Part shown: positions 8,848-16,359 of the stretch, one piece after another | Layout of the letters: each line of letters opens with the position of its first letter | Position numbering within the stretch: position 1 is the stretch's first letter | From: a virus | Strand: one strand, 5' to 3' | Virus record (IMG/VR): IMGVR_UViG_3300049595_002766 | Span: 1-26,652 of that record | Length of the DNA stretch: 26,652 nt | Translations under genes and position numbers: made by a program | The notes under the pieces: model-generated | What the model saw: the letters and a program-made list of their open reading frames with translations, nothing else | Told to the model about the DNA's origin: nothing | Databases searched by the model: none

Positions 8848-9098
8848 TGCTAAAAATTGACGGACATGACGACGCGATCATTGGGCCCGCATGCATATGG
8901 CGCAACAACACCCAGGTGAACGTGCTGGTCTACGACGGTGAGGTTATGCGAGAACGCCTTATGAACGACGGCATGAGCAGCGAGGAAGCGCGCGAGTACA
9001 TTGAATTTAACGTAGAGGGCGCGTATGTGGGAGTGCACACCCCCGTCATCGTCTGGCCAGAAGACCTGTGGGACGAGTTGGAAGGGGACGAAGAATGA
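8847..9098 (+). CDS. Small conserved phage protein between primase and helicase
   Basis: 83 residues; the ATG shares its A with the TGA of the primase gene (TGATG), and its own TGA overlaps the next ATG, so it is translationally coupled on both sides. The pattern DDAIIGPACIW, LVYDGE, GMSSEEAREYIEFNVEGAYVG is one I recognise from many phage replication regions; it is acidic and predicted alpha/beta. No biochemical function is known to me. The tight coupling suggests equal expression with the replisome proteins. Confidence 0.85.
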   Translation: MLKIDGHDDAIIGPACIWRNNTQVNVLVYDGEVMRERLMNDGMSSEEAREYIEFNVEGAYVGVHTPVIVWPEDLWDELEGDEE

Positions 9099-10594
9099 AC
9101 ATCACCAAAGTTTTCGGCCCACCCGGCTCTGGCAAGACGACGTTCCTATTGAGCATTGTTGAGCAAGAGCTGGCAGGCGGCGTGCACCCGACCAAGGTCG
9201 GCTACTTTGCTTTCACTAAGAAAGCCGCCACTGAGGCGCGCGATCGGGCTATCCAAAAGTTTCCGAACCTGAACCCTGACACGGACTTTCCGTTTTTTCG
9301 CACAATGCACAGCCTGGCCTACCGCTGCTTGGGCATTAGCAACAAGGACATGATGTCCACGGAGAACTACCGCGAGTTTGCGCTAGAAGCGGGCATTGAG
9401 CTGGCCATTGAAACCGGTGACGAAGAGTTTGCGGTAAAGGCCGATAACCCAATCCTTAACGAAATCAACATTGCCCGCATTCGCGGCATTGACCTGCGCA
9501 CCCACTACAACCGCTCAGAGATGCAAATCGAGTGGTATCACTTTGAGTACGTCGAGCGAGCCTACCGCCATTACAAGACGGCCCGTAACTTACTGGACTT
9601 TACCGACTTGCTAGAGCAGATTTTGCAAGCGCCTGATCGGTTGCCCACGCTGGAAGCCTTGATCATTGACGAGGCGCAAGACTTGTCACGTTTGCAGTGG
9701 AGGCTGGTCGAACAACTCGCGTTGCGAGCCCAGCGTTGCTTTTTGGCGGGGGATGATGACCAGGCGGTTTACAACTGGGCAGGAGCGGACGTCGCCAGCT
9801 TTTTAGGTTTTTCAGGCACCGTCAAGGTCTTAGACCAGTCCTATAGAGTGCCGGCCAAGATTCACGCCTTGGCCAACTCGGTGGTAAACCGCATTCGCCA
9901 GCGTCAGCCTAAGGTCTGGAAGGCGCGAGAGGAAGAAGGCTCAATCAGTTATTACAACGATTTCCAGCAGGTGGACATCAGCAAGGGCAACTGGCTTATC
10001 TTGGCCAGCGCCAACTACATGCTCACCGACATGCACGATTGGATTAAGAGCCAAGGACTGTTGTTTGAGCGCCACGGCCAACGCAGCGTCAGCGAAACCA
10101 CTTTGATTGCGGTGTTGGGCTGGGAAAAACTACGCAAAGGCGGCGAAGTGCCGTTTCACGTCGTCAAGATGGTTTACAAGTATTTGGACAGCAGCATGGT
10201 CAAGCATGGCCACAAGATGCTGCGCACAGCCGACACCTCCGCCAGCTACACGCTCGATCTCCTGAAAGAAAAGCACGGACTTCTTTCATCAGAAATCTGG
10301 AGCAAGGCGCTGACCAAGATCAGCGAGGACCGCCGAGACTACTTGGTCTCGCTACTGCGCCGCAATACACGGCTCACGGGCCACATTCCGATCAAGCTCT
10401 CCACGATCCACGGCGCCAAAGGTGGCGAGGCGGACAACGTCCTGCTGCTCTCGGACCTGTCCACGCGCTTTGCCAAGGACTACGACAAGAACTCCGACGA
10501 CATCAACCGACTGCTGTACGTAGGCATCACTCGGGCTAAACAAACACTGCACATCGTTCTTCCCAAGAACGAACAGAAAGGCTTTCGGTTATGA
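9095..10594 (+). CDS. UvrD/Rep-like superfamily 1A DNA helicase
   Basis: 499 residues from ATG 9095, chosen over an upstream frame start because GGAAGGGGACGAAGA precedes it and it overlaps the previous stop as ATGA. SF1A motifs in order: Walker A GPPGSGKTT (8-16), FTKKAA (40-45) near motif Ia, DEAQD (192-196, motif II), AGDDDQAVYNW (218-228, motif III), QSYRVP (248-253, motif IV), STIHGAKGGEADNVLL (436-451, motif V) and YVGITRAK (475-482, motif VI). ATP-driven 3'-5' unwinding is the known activity of the family. It is shorter than cellular UvrD (about 720 residues), with reduced 1B/2B insertions, as in other phage versions. With no DnaB-type helicase in view, this may be the replicative helicase. 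Confidence 0.92.
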   Translation: MNITKVFGPPGSGKTTFLLSIVEQELAGGVHPTKVGYFAFTKKAATEARDRAIQKFPNLNPDTDFPFFRTMHSLAYRCLGISNKDMMSTENYREFALEAGIELAIETGDEEFAVKADNPILNEINIARIRGIDLRTHYNRSEMQIEWYHFEYVERAYRHYKTARNLLDFTDLLEQILQAPDRLPTLEALIIDEAQDLSRLQWRLVEQLALRAQRCFLAGDDDQAVYNWAGADVASFLGFSGTVKVLDQSYRVPAKIHALANSVVNRIRQRQPKVWKAREEEGSISYYNDFQQVDISKGNWLILASANYMLTDMHDWIKSQGLLFERHGQRSVSETTLIAVLGWEKLRKGGEVPFHVVKMVYKYLDSSMVKHGHKMLRTADTSASYTLDLLKEKHGLLSSEIWSKALTKISEDRRDYLVSLLRRNTRLTGHIPIKLSTIHGAKGGEADNVLLLSDLSTRFAKDYDKNSDDINRLLYVGITRAKQTLHIVLPKNEQKGFRL

Positions 10595-12468
10595 AGCGCG
10601 ATATTAAAACGCTGTCCATGTTCCCCCGCATTTCCGAGTGGCTCCCGCCTCAGAATTTTCCCAACCTGAGTGAAGCCAAGGAGATTGCAATTGACCTTGA
10701 AACCTGCGACCCGAACATGGAGAGCCTTGGCCCCGGTTGGCCTCGCAATGATGGTTTCATTGTGGGCTATGCCGTTGCCGTTGATGGCTGGGCGGGTTAC
10801 TTTCCTGTCGCTCACGCAGGCGGCGGAAATCTGGACAAGCGCATTGTGGAGCGCTGGGTCAAGGATGTTGTGGCCACGCCGGCCGACAAAGTCATGCACA
10901 ACGCTGCCTATGATTTGGGATGGCTACGCGCCTCGGGCTTTGAGGTCAATGGCAACATCTACGACACCATGTTGGCTGCGCCCGTGTTAGACGAAAACCG
11001 CTACGCTTATAGCTTGAACGCTTTGGGTTTTGATTACCTCAAGGAAGTCAAGTCCGAGCAGGGCCTAAAAGAGTCGGCCTCCGACTTTGGCGTGCACCCC
11101 AAGAAGGAGTTGTGGAAGCTGCCTGCCATGCACGTGGGGGAGTACGCCGAGCAGGATGCAGCGCTGACCCTAAAGTTGTGGCACCACTTTCAAGCACTCA
11201 TGCGCAACGAAGAGGTTGAGTCCATCTTTAAGCTTGAGACAGAGGTGCTGCCGGTGCTGGTCGACATCACTCTAAAGGGCATCAGCTTTGACCGTGTTAA
11301 GTGCGAGAAGCACATCATTGACATGCGCCGCAAAGAAGCCGAAATCCTGAAGTATCTAAAGAGCCAAGCCGGCATGCAGGTGGACATCTGGGCCGCGCAG
11401 TCCATTGCCGCCGCGTTTGACCGTTTGGGCGTGCAGTACCCTAAGACAGCGGCCGGCGCGCCCAGTTTCACTAAGAGCTTCTTGGACACGCATGAGCACC
11501 CCATGGCTAAGATGATCTTGGAGGCTAGGGAGCTGAACAAGACCCACGGCACGTTCTTGGAGCCCTATCTGAAGCACAGCGCCAAGGACGGGCGCATTCA
11601 CACGCACTTCAACCAGATGCGCAACGAGGAAGGCGGCACAGTAACCGGGCGTCTGTCTGCGTCCAACCCCAACCTCCAGCAAGTGCCCGCGCGCCACGAA
11701 ATTATTGGCCCCATGGTGCGAGGCCTGTTCCTGCCAGAGGAAGGCCAGCTTTGGGCAGCTAACGATTTCTCCTCGCAGGAGCCGCGCTTATTGGTGCACT
11801 ATGCCACACTGCTGGGATTGCCCGGCGCCGAGAAGATGGCGCAAGCCTACCGCGACAACCCCGACACGGACTTTCACCAAATGGTGGCTGACATGGCCGG
11901 AATTAAACGCAAGGCTGCCAAGACGATCGGCTTGGGCCTGATGTACGGCATGGGCAAAGCCAAGCTGGCCCACAGCCTGGACTTGCCCCTGGACGAGGCC
12001 AGCGAGCTGATCGCCACGTTTCACAGCAAAGTCCCCTTCCTCAAAGGAACAGTGGACGCGGTCATGAAGCGCATTGAGCACCCCGCCTCGGGCGGCTGCA
12101 TCCGAACTCTGCTGGGCCGCAAGTGCCGGTTTCCGCTGTGGGAGCCTGTGGAGTGGGGCGTGAACAAGGCGCTGCCGCGCGAGCAGGCAGTCATTGCCTA
12201 CGGCTCACGGATCAAGCGCGCGGGCACCTACAAGGGCCTAAACCGTTTGATCCAAGGCTCTGCCGCAGACCAGACCAAATCAGGCATGGTGGCCCTTTAC
12301 AAGGCGGGCTTTAACCTGCTGTTGCAAGTACACGACGAGGTGGCCCTTTCCGTGCGCAACATTGAAGAGGCCCGCGAGGCCGCCGACATCATGGCCAAGG
12401 CAGTAACCCTAGAAGTGCCCTCCCGCGTGGACGTGGAGACTGGACGAAACTGGGGCTCTGCCGCATAA
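10591..12468 (+). CDS. polA: Family A DNA polymerase with 3'-5' proofreading domain
   Basis: 625 residues, overlapping the helicase stop as ATGA. The 3'-5' exonuclease domain has ExoI IDLET (D35, E37), ExoII HNAAYDLG (N104, D108) and ExoIII YAEQD (Y185, D189). The polymerase domain has motif A NDFSSQEPR (D392, E397), motif B RKAAKTIGLGLMYG (R440, K444, L448, Y452) and motif C QVHDEV (H581, D582). There is no 5'-3' exonuclease domain, typical of phage replicative polymerases. The residue equivalent to E. coli Pol I F762 is Leu448, a variant associated in virus surveys with particular lifestyles. It is last in the replication run and is followed by a strong intrinsic terminator. Confidence 0.95.
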   Translation: MKRDIKTLSMFPRISEWLPPQNFPNLSEAKEIAIDLETCDPNMESLGPGWPRNDGFIVGYAVAVDGWAGYFPVAHAGGGNLDKRIVERWVKDVVATPADKVMHNAAYDLGWLRASGFEVNGNIYDTMLAAPVLDENRYAYSLNALGFDYLKEVKSEQGLKESASDFGVHPKKELWKLPAMHVGEYAEQDAALTLKLWHHFQALMRNEEVESIFKLETEVLPVLVDITLKGISFDRVKCEKHIIDMRRKEAEILKYLKSQAGMQVDIWAAQSIAAAFDRLGVQYPKTAAGAPSFTKSFLDTHEHPMAKMILEARELNKTHGTFLEPYLKHSAKDGRIHTHFNQMRNEEGGTVTGRLSASNPNLQQVPARHEIIGPMVRGLFLPEEGQLWAANDFSSQEPRLLVHYATLLGLPGAEKMAQAYRDNPDTDFHQMVADMAGIKRKAAKTIGLGLMYGMGKAKLAHSLDLPLDEASELIATFHSKVPFLKGTVDAVMKRIEHPASGGCIRTLLGRKCRFPLWEPVEWGVNKALPREQAVIAYGSRIKRAGTYKGLNRLIQGSAADQTKSGMVALYKAGFNLLLQVHDEVALSVRNIEEAREAADIMAKAVTLEVPSRVDVETGRNWGSAA

Positions 12469-12516
12469 TTGAGCCGGGGTAAATGCAGTTGCTCCGACTT
12501 TGTTAAGTGAAACTTC

Positions 12517-12547
12517 GGGCTGGGGGCTTGCCTCCAGCCCATTTTTT
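12517..12547 (+). terminator. Rho-independent terminator after the polymerase gene
   Basis: A GGGCTGG/CCAGCCC stem (12517-12523, 12534-12540) with further inner GGC/GCC pairing is followed by ATTTTTT. It lies 48 bases after the polymerase stop and closes the replication transcript. Confidence 0.85.
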
Positions 12548-12557
12548 CCGATACACT
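12528..12557 (+). promoter_or_regulatory. Weak candidate promoter for the accessory gene run
   Basis: TTGCCT (12528-12533), 18-base spacer, TACACT (12552-12557), ending 27 bases before the ATG at 12585. The -10 is the same hexamer as in the divergent promoter at 5458. The -35 lies inside the terminator hairpin, so this call is tentative, but a new promoter after the terminator is expected. Confidence 0.35.
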
Positions 12558-12584
12558 AATAAGTCTAAAAGAAAGGAGAAATAC

Positions 12585-12995
12585 ATGGGTCGATTACCAA
12601 ACGCACGAACACAGGTTGTTCCGGCTTATCCAGAGCCATACGTCCGTCAGCCAGCAAAGCTGGCGCAGCCTCGCGTTAAGAAAAAGCGGGGTCGTCCGCG
12701 CAAAAACGGGCGACCAAAAGAAGACACCTATGACTCGGTGCGCTCATCCCCCTCAAAACGTGCCGGCAAACGTTGGATCACCGTCTCCGTGCCTGAAGAA
12801 GCTTACCTCATGCTCAAGGAAGTTGCGGCGTTTTACAAAAGCGGCATGGGGGCGTTTATTCAATCCTTGGTTCAGACTGCGTTTGACAAGGCATACCAAG
12901 AGTCGCTCACCTTGCAGCGCATTGACAACACCCGTAAGAAAGCCAAAAATGAAATACAAGACCGAGATGACGTTCCCCGTCGAACTCACTTTTGA
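12585..12995 (+). CDS. AT-hook plus ribbon-helix-helix-like DNA-binding protein
   Basis: 136 residues from ATG 12585 after AAAAGAAAGGAGAAA. A very basic segment, KKKRGRPRKNGRPK (about 32-45), contains an RGRP AT-hook core and a second GRP, expected to bind the minor groove of AT-rich DNA. Residues about 63-100 (RWITVSVPEEAYLMLKEVAA then a helix) resemble a ribbon-helix-helix fold: one strand and two helices. The combination suggests a small transcriptional or DNA-architectural regulator. It is the first gene after the replication terminator and could control this or other early genes. The AT-rich region at 18500-18720 is a conceivable target. No specific homologue was recognised. Confidence 0.65.
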   Translation: MGRLPNARTQVVPAYPEPYVRQPAKLAQPRVKKKRGRPRKNGRPKEDTYDSVRSSPSKRAGKRWITVSVPEEAYLMLKEVAAFYKSGMGAFIQSLVQTAFDKAYQESLTLQRIDNTRKKAKNEIQDRDDVPRRTHF

Positions 12996-13188
12996 GGTGC
13001 TGCCTGCAATGGACGTAGAAGGCACCGAATTGCCTGCCCAGCTGGACATTACCAAGGTCTTGCTCACCATTGTCGGCCCGAGCGGAAAGCCCCGCCAAGT
13101 AGACATCACCAATACGCTCACCGAAGACCAAACCATGCTGTTTGAGGACGAGATTGTTGAGAACTACGATGAAGATAATCGGGTTTGA
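12949..13188 (+). CDS. Small acidic protein of unknown function
   Basis: 79 residues starting at ATG 12949 inside the end of the previous gene, overlapping it by 47 bases in another frame. The upstream AAGAAAG stretch at 12936-12942 may serve as ribosome site. The product is acidic and predicted to be beta-rich (VELTFEVLP, KVLLTIVGPSG) with a strongly acidic tail (EDEIVENYDED). I do not recognise the family. Reasonable codon use and position in a dense run support it as real, but the long overlap lowers confidence. Confidence 0.6.
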   Translation: MKYKTEMTFPVELTFEVLPAMDVEGTELPAQLDITKVLLTIVGPSGKPRQVDITNTLTEDQTMLFEDEIVENYDEDNRV

Positions 13189-13220
13189 ACGCCCGGCCGA
13201 AGGGCATCCATGGAGGGAAC

Positions 13221-13433
13221 ATGAAACTGATCGACGAACTTTTGAGACTGGCGCAGACAACGCAGCAAGAGAACCGGCCCTTGTTAAAGGCCGTGGCACA
13301 GAAACTTGAAGACCAACGCCGGTGGCGTGAAGCATGGTTAAATGCAGAGAGTAAAGTTGAGTTGTTGACAAGTGAATTGAAGGTGATAAAGTCAAAGCTC
13401 CAGCATAGAAATAAGAAAGAAGACAATGATTAA
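13221..13433 (+). CDS. Small coiled-coil protein of unknown function
   Basis: 70 residues from ATG 13221, preceded by GGAGGGAAC, one of the best Shine-Dalgarno matches in the window. Almost the whole sequence is charged, heptad-like helix (KLIDELLRLAQTTQQ, then WREAWLNAESKVELLTSEL), ending in a basic-acidic tail. It resembles small phage helical proteins with no known role. An oligomeric helical bundle is the likely structure. Confidence 0.7.
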   Translation: MKLIDELLRLAQTTQQENRPLLKAVAQKLEDQRRWREAWLNAESKVELLTSELKVIKSKLQHRNKKEDND

Positions 13434-13463
13434 AAAGCCCGCTCAACGTGGGATTGAGGGGCC

Positions 13464-13949
13464 ATGAGAAAACGTAGCAAGTACCGCCCTCGCACAGTCC
13501 TGCAAAGCCCCCTAAACTATGTGCTGTCAGGCCTCAAGCCTGTTCGCGAGCTGTCAGATGTCTACTTGGCCGTGCAGATCAGGAACAGGAACGCGTTGGA
13601 TCAGGTTCGCAAGGGTTTGGCCCTGAGGGAAGACATCGACATGCTGATTGGGGCATTCAACATTACCGAGGCCTTGGCCATGAGAGGCATGGGCCACGAC
13701 TGGGTGGAGGAAATCAGGCAGGGACAAGACGCGTTGCTGGAGCTCTCCCGCAGAGGCGTCGCACGGGGCATGCGGTTCATCATGACAGCCGAGCAGTGGG
13801 AATCGTTGAAGCTGGTCATGGATTTGCATGAGGAACAGCTGGCGCATGCAACTGTTCACGACATCGAGAAGGCGCACGACTTTGTGCTGGCGGCTCTTCG
13901 CCAAGGCAAGGCACGTGCAATTGTTCAAACTAGAAAGGAAGAAGCATGA
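13464..13949 (+). CDS. Conserved phage protein (MRKRSKYRP family)
   Basis: 161 residues, start ATG 13464 after GAGGGG. The opening MRKRSKYRPRTVL, the helix with REDIDMLIGAFNITEAL, a segment with MGHDWVEEIRQGQDAL, and the closing LHEEQLAHATVHDIEKA form a pattern I recognise from many phages of Burkholderiales and Pseudomonas. It is all helical with a basic N terminus. No function is established to my knowledge. Its TGA overlaps the next ATG, coupling it to the DUF3310 gene. Confidence 0.8.
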   Translation: MRKRSKYRPRTVLQSPLNYVLSGLKPVRELSDVYLAVQIRNRNALDQVRKGLALREDIDMLIGAFNITEALAMRGMGHDWVEEIRQGQDALLELSRRGVARGMRFIMTAEQWESLKLVMDLHEEQLAHATVHDIEKAHDFVLAALRQGKARAIVQTRKEEA

Positions 13950-14176
13950 AAATTGAAGCTACCGCCCTTGAGGTTCAAGTGGCGGGCAACCATTACAAGG
14001 ACATGGCCATCCAGCCTGTGCAGTTCATCCACGCCAACGGCATCGGCTACTTTGAGGGCAACGTCATCAAGTACGTCAGCCGCTGGCGCAGCAAGGGTGG
14101 CGTCGCTGACCTTGAAAAAGCCAAGCACTACATTGACCTGCTTATAGAGCTGGAGAAAAAGTCTGAAAGTTTTTAA
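13946..14176 (+). CDS. DUF3310 family protein
   Basis: 76 residues after AGAAAGGAAGAAGC. The family signature is complete: GNHYKDMAIQPVQFI near the N terminus, then YFEGNVIKYVSRWRSKGG and DLEKAKHYIDLLIEL. DUF3310 proteins are small helical phage proteins, sometimes labelled nucleotide kinase-like, though the domain is far too small for a classical kinase and has no P-loop here. They commonly lie among phage nucleotide-metabolism and replication genes. Recognition of the family is confident; function is not. Confidence 0.9.
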   Translation: MKIEATALEVQVAGNHYKDMAIQPVQFIHANGIGYFEGNVIKYVSRWRSKGGVADLEKAKHYIDLLIELEKKSESF

Positions 14177-14213
14177 AAGTACTTGACAAGTACTTCAAGT
14201 TATCTGTTAAAAT
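14177..14213 (+). promoter_or_regulatory. Promoter with palindromic operator over the -35
   Basis: TTGACA (14183-14188) and TAAAAT (14208-14213), 19-base spacer, with a TGn extended -10 (TG at 14205). The -35 lies in a perfect inverted repeat AAGTACTTG-A-CAAGTACTT (14177-14195), which looks like a repressor or activator site. A second inverted repeat TTGTCA-ATCC-TGACAA (14218-14233) follows in the leader. The promoter drives the gene at 14254 through a TAGAAAGAGAGAAA ribosome site and shares TTGACAAGT with the promoters at 20243, 20947 and 21729. Confidence 0.75.
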
Positions 14214-14253
14214 CAACTTGTCAATCCTGACAACATAGAAAGAGAGAAATAGC

Positions 14254-14454
14254 ATGGTCGAAAAAGACATCACGGTTACGGTGTACACAGAGACTGACTT
14301 TTGCATTCACCTTGACGAATGGGACAGCGGTGGTCTTTGGCTTTCGCTGCGTAACGGCCGCTCAAGCATTTACACGCCCTTGACGCGCAAAGAGGCCCAG
14401 CAGCTGTTAGCGGGGCTGCAATCCATCTTGGCTAGGGACGAGGTGGCAGCATGA
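14254..14454 (+). CDS. Small protein of unknown function, first gene of the modification run
   Basis: 66 residues from ATG 14254 after ATAGAAAGAGAGAAAT. The sequence is predicted beta-rich at the N terminus (DITVTVYTETDFCIHL) with a Gly/Trp turn and a C-terminal helix (KEAQQLLAGLQSIL), a typical small phage alpha/beta protein. I do not recognise it. It heads a translationally coupled series (ATGA overlaps) that leads into the Mom-like gene, and is itself driven by the palindrome-bearing promoter at 14183. Confidence 0.75.
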   Translation: MVEKDITVTVYTETDFCIHLDEWDSGGLWLSLRNGRSSIYTPLTRKEAQQLLAGLQSILARDEVAA

Positions 14455-14771
14455 GCATGAACACCCCGTTCCACCTGCGTCAGCGGGAGTTCAATGCGTT
14501 CAACGCCGGGAACCCCCAAGTCTGGGAATACTTTGAGCGCTTCACGCTCGAAGCCGTCAACGCCGGCCGCAGGAAGATCAGCCACTGGCTCATCATCAAC
14601 CGCATCCGCTGGGAGGTGGCGATGAAGACCACCGGCAGCGACTTCAGGATTTGCAACAACCACATTGCGTTCTACGCGCGCTTGTTTGTCAAGGTGCACC
14701 CGCAGTACCGGTTCATCTTCAATCTAAAGCGCATGGAAGACGAGCCATGGCACGGGGACATGCCGCTATGA
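14451..14771 (+). CDS. Conserved phage protein upstream of the Mom-like gene
   Basis: 106 residues, ATG overlapping the previous stop. The pattern FNAFNAGNPQVWEYFERF, GRRKISHWLIINRIRWEV, ICNNHIAFYARLFVKVHP followed by FIFNLKRM is a small family recurrent in phage and prophage genomes, mainly helical with many aromatic and basic residues, suggestive of nucleic-acid contact. No function is known to me. In phage Mu the gene before mom is com, a zinc-binding translational activator; this protein has only one Cys and is not Com-like. Confidence 0.75.
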   Translation: MSMNTPFHLRQREFNAFNAGNPQVWEYFERFTLEAVNAGRRKISHWLIINRIRWEVAMKTTGSDFRICNNHIAFYARLFVKVHPQYRFIFNLKRMEDEPWHGDMPL

Positions 14772-15436
14772 GGGTTGTAAAAATAACAAAAACCATTGCG
14801 GATAATTTTGTGACTCAAAAACACTACAGCCGACGCGCCTCTATTTTTTGGGCCGGGTTTGGTCTTGAAGAAGAAGGTCAAATCACGGGCGTTGCCGTTT
14901 ATGGCCAGCCGTCTCCGCCAATCCAAAAGCATGCGTTTAAAGAGCGTGACTTTAGGCTCTATGAATTATCCCGTGTAGTCGTGCAGTCAAGGACTAAAAA
15001 TGCAGCCAGTTTTTTGGTAGCCAATAGTCTAAAGCTGTTAGAGCCAAAGCCCTGTGCGGTCATCAGTTACGCTGACATGGAGCAGAACCATTGCGGGATT
15101 ATTTATCAGGCGACCAACTGGCTGTATACGGGCGCAACAAAAAGTCACGACAAGGCTTACATAGTTGATGGAAAACGAGTCCATCCAATGACGCTACGGG
15201 ACAGGGGGATAACCGACCCTACTCGATGGGCAAAGGAAAACGGCATTGAGATGGTGCCTCCAGCCCCAAAGCATCGTTACTTTCAGTTTGTTGGGGATAG
15301 GCGTCAGCGGAGAACTATGCTGGCTATGTTGAAGTATCCGGTGTCTGGTTCGTATCCTAAGTGCGATCAGCAGAGGTACGATGACGGCCCTATTCTGCTT
15401 GTGAAAACAGGCCCAGTAGAGGGTGTCTTGCTATGA
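14768..15436 (+). CDS. Mu Mom-like adenine-modification protein
   Basis: 222 residues, close to the length of Mu Mom. I chose ATG 14768 (ATGA overlap with the previous stop). Family features: QKHYSRR (H19, Y20) near the N terminus, GVAVYGQP, LYELSRVVV, then SYADMEQNHCGIIYQATNW (Y101, D103, Y113), which is the core of the GNAT-like Mom fold. Mu Mom converts adenine in DNA to N6-methylcarbamoyladenine and protects phage DNA from restriction; activity here is inferred. The H-Y and Y-D pairs match residues I recall as important in Mu Mom. The gene and the next look richer in A+T than their neighbours, hinting at separate acquisition. Confidence 0.85.
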   Translation: MRVVKITKTIADNFVTQKHYSRRASIFWAGFGLEEEGQITGVAVYGQPSPPIQKHAFKERDFRLYELSRVVVQSRTKNAASFLVANSLKLLEPKPCAVISYADMEQNHCGIIYQATNWLYTGATKSHDKAYIVDGKRVHPMTLRDRGITDPTRWAKENGIEMVPPAPKHRYFQFVGDRRQRRTMLAMLKYPVSGSYPKCDQQRYDDGPILLVKTGPVEGVLL

Positions 15437-16104
15437 ATCTCTTGATCCAACAAATGGCCAGCCTTGAGCCAAAAGAAGCCCTTAACTACCAGTGGTTTGA
15501 CATGACGCCGGTATATAAGGCGGAGCAGACCGTTGACGGCAGCATTTTAGAGAGGCCTTTGCCTTATCCACTCACAGCGCTGGTATGTGCTTATGAGGAC
15601 AAGAAGGTGCTTTTGCTGATCAACCGGGTAAAAGCGGTTACTGGAGTAGTCGGCGGGCAGCTGGACAAAAAATCCTACAGGCTCATTACAACCTTTACCT
15701 ACACCGTGGATGAGGAAGGCATTAAGTGCCGTCACTTAGACGGCACTCATTTTGACTATCGAACCAGCCCTGCAACAGGGGTAATTGCCTTCATTGCCAC
15801 GTTTCTTGAGTCCATAGACACGCAGCCCGCTGTGGGCTACATCCCTGCCAAACGCGCCAACTGGGAAAAGAAAATCCGCCAGGGAAAGGCGCCGACTTAC
15901 GACTGGACCACGGTGGTAATTGAACCCCGCAAACCACGGTCCGAGGACCATGGCGGCACGCATGCGAGCCCGCGCTGGCACGAGCGCCGTGGGCATTGGA
16001 GAACCTTTAAGTCGGGCAGGCAGGTGTGGGTGAAGAACTGCGCAGTTGGGGACAAATCCATGGGTGCAGTTTTTCATGATTACCAAATTAAGGAATCTAT
16101 ATGA
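15433..16104 (+). CDS. Phage protein with HASPRWH-type C-terminal motif, function unknown
   Basis: 223 residues, ATGA overlap with the Mom-like gene. The N-terminal two-thirds is predicted alpha/beta with no recognised motif. The last 50 residues contain HASPRWHERRGHWRTFKSG, then VWVKNCAVGD and FHDYQI, a short conserved module seen at the C terminus of several otherwise different phage proteins, often next to DNA-metabolism genes; its His and basic residues suggest nucleic-acid or metal binding. The function is unknown. Coupling to the Mom-like gene makes an accessory role in modification conceivable, which is inference. Confidence 0.75.
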   Translation: MNLLIQQMASLEPKEALNYQWFDMTPVYKAEQTVDGSILERPLPYPLTALVCAYEDKKVLLLINRVKAVTGVVGGQLDKKSYRLITTFTYTVDEEGIKCRHLDGTHFDYRTSPATGVIAFIATFLESIDTQPAVGYIPAKRANWEKKIRQGKAPTYDWTTVVIEPRKPRSEDHGGTHASPRWHERRGHWRTFKSGRQVWVKNCAVGDKSMGAVFHDYQIKESI

Positions 16105-16358
16105 GATCACATCCTATGACTGAGTTTGAATCCACCGTTTGCGGCATCCCATGCAAAATTTGCATAACGTCATGGGAGCCCTATCAGGCCGCCATCCTGC
16201 GCGCCGACCCCGACGACAGCCACCCGCCCGAAGGCGGGCAAGGGGAGTGGGAAATCTGCGACCTCAAAGGCAGGCCCGCACCATGGCTCGAGGCCAAGCT
16301 GACCGACAAAGAGCGTATCCGCATCGATCAAAAAGTTTTTGAACACATGGAGAATTAA
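16101..16358 (+). CDS. Small protein of unknown function
   Basis: 85 residues. I took ATG 16101 because AAGGAAT lies seven bases upstream and it overlaps the previous stop as ATGA; ATG 16116 is an alternative. It has two Cys in CGIPCKIC and a central acidic, Pro/Gly-rich part (DPDDSHPPEGGQGEW) before EICDLKGRPAPWLEAKLTD, a pattern I have seen in phage small proteins without function. Predicted compact and acidic. Confidence 0.7.
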   Translation: MRSHPMTEFESTVCGIPCKICITSWEPYQAAILRADPDDSHPPEGGQGEWEICDLKGRPAPWLEAKLTDKERIRIDQKVFEHMEN

Positions 16359-16359
16359 C

